Source of the DNA: JBEEJZ01 sp046046915
GTDB taxonomy: Bacteria > Pseudomonadota > Gammaproteobacteria > Burkholderiales > Burkholderiaceae_C
Reading direction: 5' to 3'
DNA: 58,429 bases
NCBI GenBank assembly: GCA_046046915.1
Contig: JBJOIT010000017.1
Coordinates: 1-58,429, forward strand
Shown here: positions 55,801 through 58,429 of the stretch, piece by piece
Numbering within the stretch: position 1 is the first letter of the stretch
How the letters are laid out: every line of letters begins with the position of its first letter
Notes under the pieces: model-generated
What the model saw: the letters and a program-made list of their open reading frames with translations, nothing else
Told to the model about the DNA's origin: nothing
The model's database searches: none
Program-made: the position numbers and the translations under genes

Positions 55801-56783
55801 CGGTGGGCGTGGCGCCGATCAAAGAGCAGGTCATACACTTTATCAATAAGAAGATGCCGGGAGGCTTGCCCAAGAAGACCGCGCGGGCACTGCTGGACAT
55901 CGAGAACGCGGATTACGTGCCCATCATCCGCAACCCGGCGGCCACCACGGCGGAGACAGAGGCGGTGTTTTACTTTCCGGGCTGTGGATCTGAACGCCTG
56001 TTCAGTCAGGTGGGTTTGGCCACGCAGGCCATGTTGTGGCATGCCGGCGTGCAAACCGTGTTACCACCGGGCTACCTGTGTTGCGGCTATCCACAACGCG
56101 GCTCGGGGCAATTCGACAAGGCTGAAAAAATCATCACCGACAACCGGGTGCTGTTTCACCGCGTCGCCAACACGCTCAATTACCTGGACATCAAGACCGT
56201 GGTGGTGAGCTGTGGGACCTGCTATGACCAGTTGCAGGGTTACCAGTTCGACAAGATCTTCCCGGGCTGCCGCATCATCGATATTCACGAGTACCTGCTC
56301 GAAAAAAACATCACGCTAGACGCCAGCGGCGGTGGCAATGGCTACCTTTATCACGACCCCTGTCATAGCCCCATGAAGTTGCAAGACCCCATGAAGACAG
56401 TGAAGGCCTTGGTGGGGAGTAATGTGCTGAAGAACGACCGTTGCTGTGGGGAGTCAGGCACGCTGGGCGTGACCCGGCCTGATATCTCCACGCAAATCCG
56501 TTTTCGCAAGGAAGAGCAGTTGCGCAAGGGTGAACAGGATTTGCGGGCGCTGATGGCCCAGGGTGATGGCCTGCAAGCCAACACAGGTGCCAACACCAAG
56601 ATCCTGACCAGCTGCCCCAGTTGCCTGCAGGGCCTGAGCCGGTACGGTCACGATCTGAACAATGGTTTGCTGGAGGCCGACTACATCGTCGTCGAAATGG
56701 CGAACCAGATTCTCGGCAAAGATTGGCTCCCTCAATACGTCGAGGCTGCCAATGCCGGTGGCATTGAGCGTGTGCTGGTCTGA
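52842..56783 (+). CDS. Fused FAD-linked oxidase / iron-sulfur / CCG-domain protein
   Basis: This 1313-residue cytoplasmic-facing protein looks like GlcD-type and GlpC-type subunits joined. An N-terminal domain (about 1-185) resembles DUF3683. The FAD-binding PCMH fold follows, with PRGGGTGYTGG near 215 and CVGGNVAMNAGGKKAVLWG near 296. The FAD oxidase C-domain has HMHAGDGNVHTNIP near 700 and SGEHGIGITKLEF near 745. Two 4Fe-4S sites are CLRCGKCKPVC (835) and CTVCHKCLTPCP (896). Two Cys-rich CCG domains follow (FPGCGSERLF with LCCGYPQ; DPCHSP with RCCGESGTLG). It probably oxidises a 2-hydroxyacid and passes electrons onward, perhaps to quinone. The substrate is unknown. ATG 52842 is preferred over an upstream frame. 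Confidence 0.9.
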   Translation: MNAPIPHNFLLAQPSGATDAHERIREIPYNYTSFSDREIVIRLLGARAWDVLNRLRDERRTGRSARMLYEVLGDIWVVQRNPYLQDDLLDNPKRRSQLVSALQHRLTEIEKRRTPHVDADRDALVAELTGLARQAVQSFDAAFVEMAALRRNTQRVLGRLTARDNIKFDGLSRVAHVTDATDWRVEYPFVVLTPDTEAEMAGLVKGCIELGLTIIPRGGGTGYTGGAVPLTWNSAVINTEKLEAMTEVEMMTLPGMDQPVATIWTEAGVVTQRVADAAERGGYVFAVDPTSAEASCVGGNVAMNAGGKKAVLWGTALDNLASWRMVTPDAKWLEVVRLSHNMGKIHDAELASFDLNYYAADGKTLERTERLDIQGKSFRKEGLGKDVTDKFLSGLPGIQKEGCDGLITSARWVVHRMPAHTRTVCLEFFGNAKDAVPSIVEIKDFMFAEQKRSGVLLAGLEHLDDRYLKAVGYATKSRRGADAKGGSSVLPKMVLVGDISGDNADEVARVTSEVVRIANSRSGEGFVAISPEARKKFWLDRKRTAAISRHTNAFKINEDVVIPLPRMAEYTDGIERINIELSLQNKLALCDALQDFFQQGKLPLGKQDDASEIESSELLEDRVAQALALIAEVRGLWQGWLRDVDVLFPQLQDHSLRASWKTQLRAPLQKIFTGSAFDPILQECVALHKQVLKGRVWVALHMHAGDGNVHTNIPVNSDDYEMLQAAHGAVKRIMALARSLDGVISGEHGIGITKLEFLSDEELQPFSDYKSRVDPQGHFNKGKLLRTGATTDARIGSISSDLTNAYTPSFGLMGHESLIMQQSDIGAISESVKDCLRCGKCKPVCATHVPRANLLYSPRNKILATSLLVEAFLYEEQTRRGVSIKHWQEFEDVADHCTVCHKCLTPCPVNIDFGEVSMNMRNLLRKMGQKSFRPGNAAAMFFLNATNPQTIKAMRSAMVDVGFKAQRLANDVLRSFARKQTAKPPASVGVAPIKEQVIHFINKKMPGGLPKKTARALLDIENADYVPIIRNPAATTAETEAVFYFPGCGSERLFSQVGLATQAMLWHAGVQTVLPPGYLCCGYPQRGSGQFDKAEKIITDNRVLFHRVANTLNYLDIKTVVVSCGTCYDQLQGYQFDKIFPGCRIIDIHEYLLEKNITLDASGGGNGYLYHDPCHSPMKLQDPMKTVKALVGSNVLKNDRCCGESGTLGVTRPDISTQIRFRKEEQLRKGEQDLRALMAQGDGLQANTGANTKILTSCPSCLQGLSRYGHDLNNGLLEADYIVVEMANQILGKDWLPQYVEAANAGGIERVLV

Positions 56784-56813
56784 GGCCTCCCCCTTCATCT
56801 GTGACTCATAGAC

Positions 56814-57227
56814 ATGGCCGGACTCCAAGCTTCCACCCCTACGCCCCTTGATATCACCGTGCACGCCCAGTCACGTGTGCTCGAAGTGAGGTTTTCGGAC
56901 GGAGCCGCATTTCGGATCCCGTTTGAGCTGATGAGGGTGTACTCACCCTCGGCTGAGGTGCAGGGGCATGGTCCCGGACAAGAGACGCTTCAGACCGGCA
57001 AGCGTGATGTCGACCTGATCGCACTGGCGCCAGTTGGTAACTACGCTGTGCAGCCGAGCTTTTCTGATGGCCATGACACGGGTATTTACAGCTGGGATTA
57101 TTTGTACTTTCTGGGCTCGCAACAAGCCCAGCTGTGGGCGGACTACGAAACCCGTCTGAAAGCCGCTGGTCGTGACCGGGACGCCCCGATGCCGGGCAAG
57201 GCGGCGTCTGCCTGCGCCAGCCATTGA
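56814..57227 (+). CDS. DUF971 family protein (GBBH-like N-terminal domain)
   Basis: This 137-residue single-domain protein matches DUF971, the N-terminal domain of gamma-butyrobetaine hydroxylase-like proteins. Features are FSDGAAFRIPFELMRVYSPSAE, VGNYAVQPSFSDGHDTGIYS and the WDYLYFLGSQQ segment. The function of stand-alone DUF971 proteins is uncertain; cluster-binding or assembly roles have been proposed for relatives. It lies between the large flavoprotein gene and ubiE. Confidence 0.9.
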   Translation: MAGLQASTPTPLDITVHAQSRVLEVRFSDGAAFRIPFELMRVYSPSAEVQGHGPGQETLQTGKRDVDLIALAPVGNYAVQPSFSDGHDTGIYSWDYLYFLGSQQAQLWADYETRLKAAGRDRDAPMPGKAASACASH

Positions 57228-57317
57228 AGGCCTTTGACGCATTTTTGCCACACTATTACCCAAGCACTGGCAAGGTTGTTCCGCTATGGTGCTGCCTAGC
57301 CACTAGCATGCAACACC

Positions 57318-58049
57318 ATGAGCACTACACATTTCGGATTTGAGTCGGTCGACGAGTCACAAAAGGCGCGCCGGGTGCGGGGCGTCTTTGACTCGGTGGC
57401 ATCTAAGTACGACCTGATGAACGACCTGATGTCCGGGGGGCTGCACCGTGTCTGGAAGGCTTACACGGTGCAGGTTGCGAACCTTCAGGACGGTGACCGC
57501 GTGTTGGACATTGCGGGAGGGACAGGCGACCTGTCACTCGCCTTTTCCAAAAAAGTGGGCAGACGGGGGCAGGTCGTGCACACCGATATCAATGAGGCGA
57601 TGCTCCGCACCGGCCGTGACCGACTGCTGGATCTGGGCGTTGTCTTGCCCACCACGGTGTGCGACGCTGAGCAATTGCCTTTTGCTGACGGCTACTTTGA
57701 CGTGGTCAGTGTGGCCTTCGGGCTGCGCAACATGACGCACAAAGACCTTGCCCTGAAGGAAATGTGCCGGGTGCTCAAGCCGGGCGGGCGTCTGTTGGTT
57801 CTGGAATTTTCCAAGGTCGCCCAGCCGCTGGAGAAGGCTTACGACTGGTATTCCTTCAAGGTGCTGCCCAAATTGGGCAAACTGGTGGCGGGTGATGACG
57901 CCAGCTACCGCTACCTTGCAGAGTCCATCCGCATGCATCCCTCCCAGGAGGAGCTGAAATCCCTCATGCTCAATACTGGCTTTGGACATGTGGATTACCA
58001 CAACCTCACAGGCGGGATGGTCGCCTTGCATGTTGGAATCAAGTGCTGA
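57318..58049 (+). CDS. ubiE: Ubiquinone/menaquinone methyltransferase UbiE
   Basis: This 243-residue SAM-dependent C-methyltransferase acts on the quinone ring. The SAM motif is VLDIAGGTGDLSLAF, and family blocks include FDSVASKYDLMNDLMSGGLHR-like text, VAFGLRNMT and RVLKPGGRLLVLEFSK. The end NLTGGMVALHVGIKC is standard. With the prenyl synthase at 40581 it is the second quinone gene in the window. It has 90 bases upstream without another gene. Confidence 0.97.
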   Translation: MSTTHFGFESVDESQKARRVRGVFDSVASKYDLMNDLMSGGLHRVWKAYTVQVANLQDGDRVLDIAGGTGDLSLAFSKKVGRRGQVVHTDINEAMLRTGRDRLLDLGVVLPTTVCDAEQLPFADGYFDVVSVAFGLRNMTHKDLALKEMCRVLKPGGRLLVLEFSKVAQPLEKAYDWYSFKVLPKLGKLVAGDDASYRYLAESIRMHPSQEELKSLMLNTGFGHVDYHNLTGGMVALHVGIKC

Positions 58050-58087
58050 TCGCTTAGTGGCGCTCAACGTCATTTTTTGGAGGAGCT

Positions 58088-58429
58088 ATGAAATTCTTGT
58101 CTTTGGTACTCACGGCTGCGCTGTTGGCCGCGGGTTTGAATGCAGAAGCCGCGCGCCTGGGCAGCGGTAAATCGATGGGCAGACAGTCAAACAACGTGAC
58201 CCAGCGTGAGGCAGCGCCTGCTGCCCCCGCCGCGCCAACCCAGAACGTTAGCAACGCTGCGGCTAAACCTGCGGCCGCACCTGCTGCGCCTGCACCCAAA
58301 AAGCCGTGGGGTGCCATGCTGGGCGGCTTGGCGGCAGGCTTGGGCCTGGCCTGGTTGGCTAACTCCCTGGGCTTGGGTGGCGCCTTTAGCCAGATCATCA
58401 TGTTCGCTTTGTTGGCCATAGTGGTCATG
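58088..58429 (+). CDS. Tim44-like domain protein, 5' part
   Basis: The first 114 residues run off the window. A signal peptide (MKFLSLVLTAALLAAGLNAEA) is followed by RLGSGKSMGRQSNN, an Ala/Pro-rich linker, and a hydrophobic segment rich in Gly and Leu. This arrangement matches bacterial Tim44-domain proteins, whose Tim44 domain would follow beyond the edge. A GGAGG ribosome site precedes ATG 58088. It lies 38 bases after ubiE. The function of these bacterial proteins is poorly known. Confidence 0.82.
   Translation, partial: MKFLSLVLTAALLAAGLNAEAARLGSGKSMGRQSNNVTQREAAPAAPAAPTQNVSNAAAKPAAAPAAPAPKKPWGAMLGGLAAGLGLAWLANSLGLGGAFSQIIMFALLAIVVM

Overview
This window is a contiguous piece of a betaproteobacterial chromosome. 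It most resembles Burkholderiales, family Comamonadaceae (Rhodoferax, Curvibacter or Polaromonas-like). The call rests on moderately high GC, the protein sequences, and gene orders known from that group: mla-ibaG-murA-his-tat, petABC-sspAB, pilBCD-coaE-zapD-yacG, rplU-rpmA-obgE-proB and hemA-prfA-prmC-grxD. Genus and species cannot be fixed from sequence alone. About 69 protein genes and two tRNAs fill nearly all of it. No gap between genes exceeds 300 bases. I see no insertion sequence, prophage, integrase, CRISPR array, plasmid function or island of foreign composition.

Layout. 1-3245: gltB (3' part) and gltD, closed by a strong terminator. 3343-9122: mlaFEDACB for phospholipid transport, an ABC-2 exporter pair, and ibaG. 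9134-17240: murA followed by nearly the whole histidine pathway (hisGDCBHAFIE). 17241-19621: a small membrane protein, a HIT protein and tatABC. 19642-23577: a membrane-anchored HtrA protease, a Cys-rich small protein, a Nif3-like protein, pdxA and mscL. 23728-27784: petABC (cytochrome bc1) and sspAB. 27857-34813: tRNA-Thr, dciA-like gene, M23 peptidase, secA, argJ, a DUF815 ATPase and mutT. 34844-40277 (minus): yacG, zapD, coaE, pilD, pilC, pilB. 40477-41564 (minus): tRNA-Pro and a polyprenyl diphosphate synthase. 41715-44655: rplU, rpmA, obgE, proB. 44694-51609: rppH, proS, a lytic transglycosylase, grxD, prmC, prfA, hemA. 51662-58429: a small membrane protein, ugpQ, a 1313-residue flavin/iron-sulfur fusion protein, a DUF971 protein, ubiE, and the start of a Tim44-like protein.

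How it works together. Several envelope functions sit close to one another: Mla lipid traffic, MurA, TatABC, the HtrA protease, MscL, SecA, and two peptidoglycan-active proteins. Respiratory and quinone genes recur (petABC, ispB-type synthase, ubiE, and the large flavoprotein beside ubiE). Many neighbours share ATGA or TGATG stop/start overlaps, so translational coupling is probably widespread.

Novelty. I found no convincing unknown defence, mobile or secretion system; this is mostly housekeeping DNA. The best leads are the uncharacterised 1313-residue oxidoreductase next to DUF971-ubiE, the exporter inserted into the mla-ibaG-murA cluster, the Cys-rich protein/Nif3/pdxA cluster, a perfect 17-bp hairpin between proB and rppH, and head-to-head genes whose start codons overlap.
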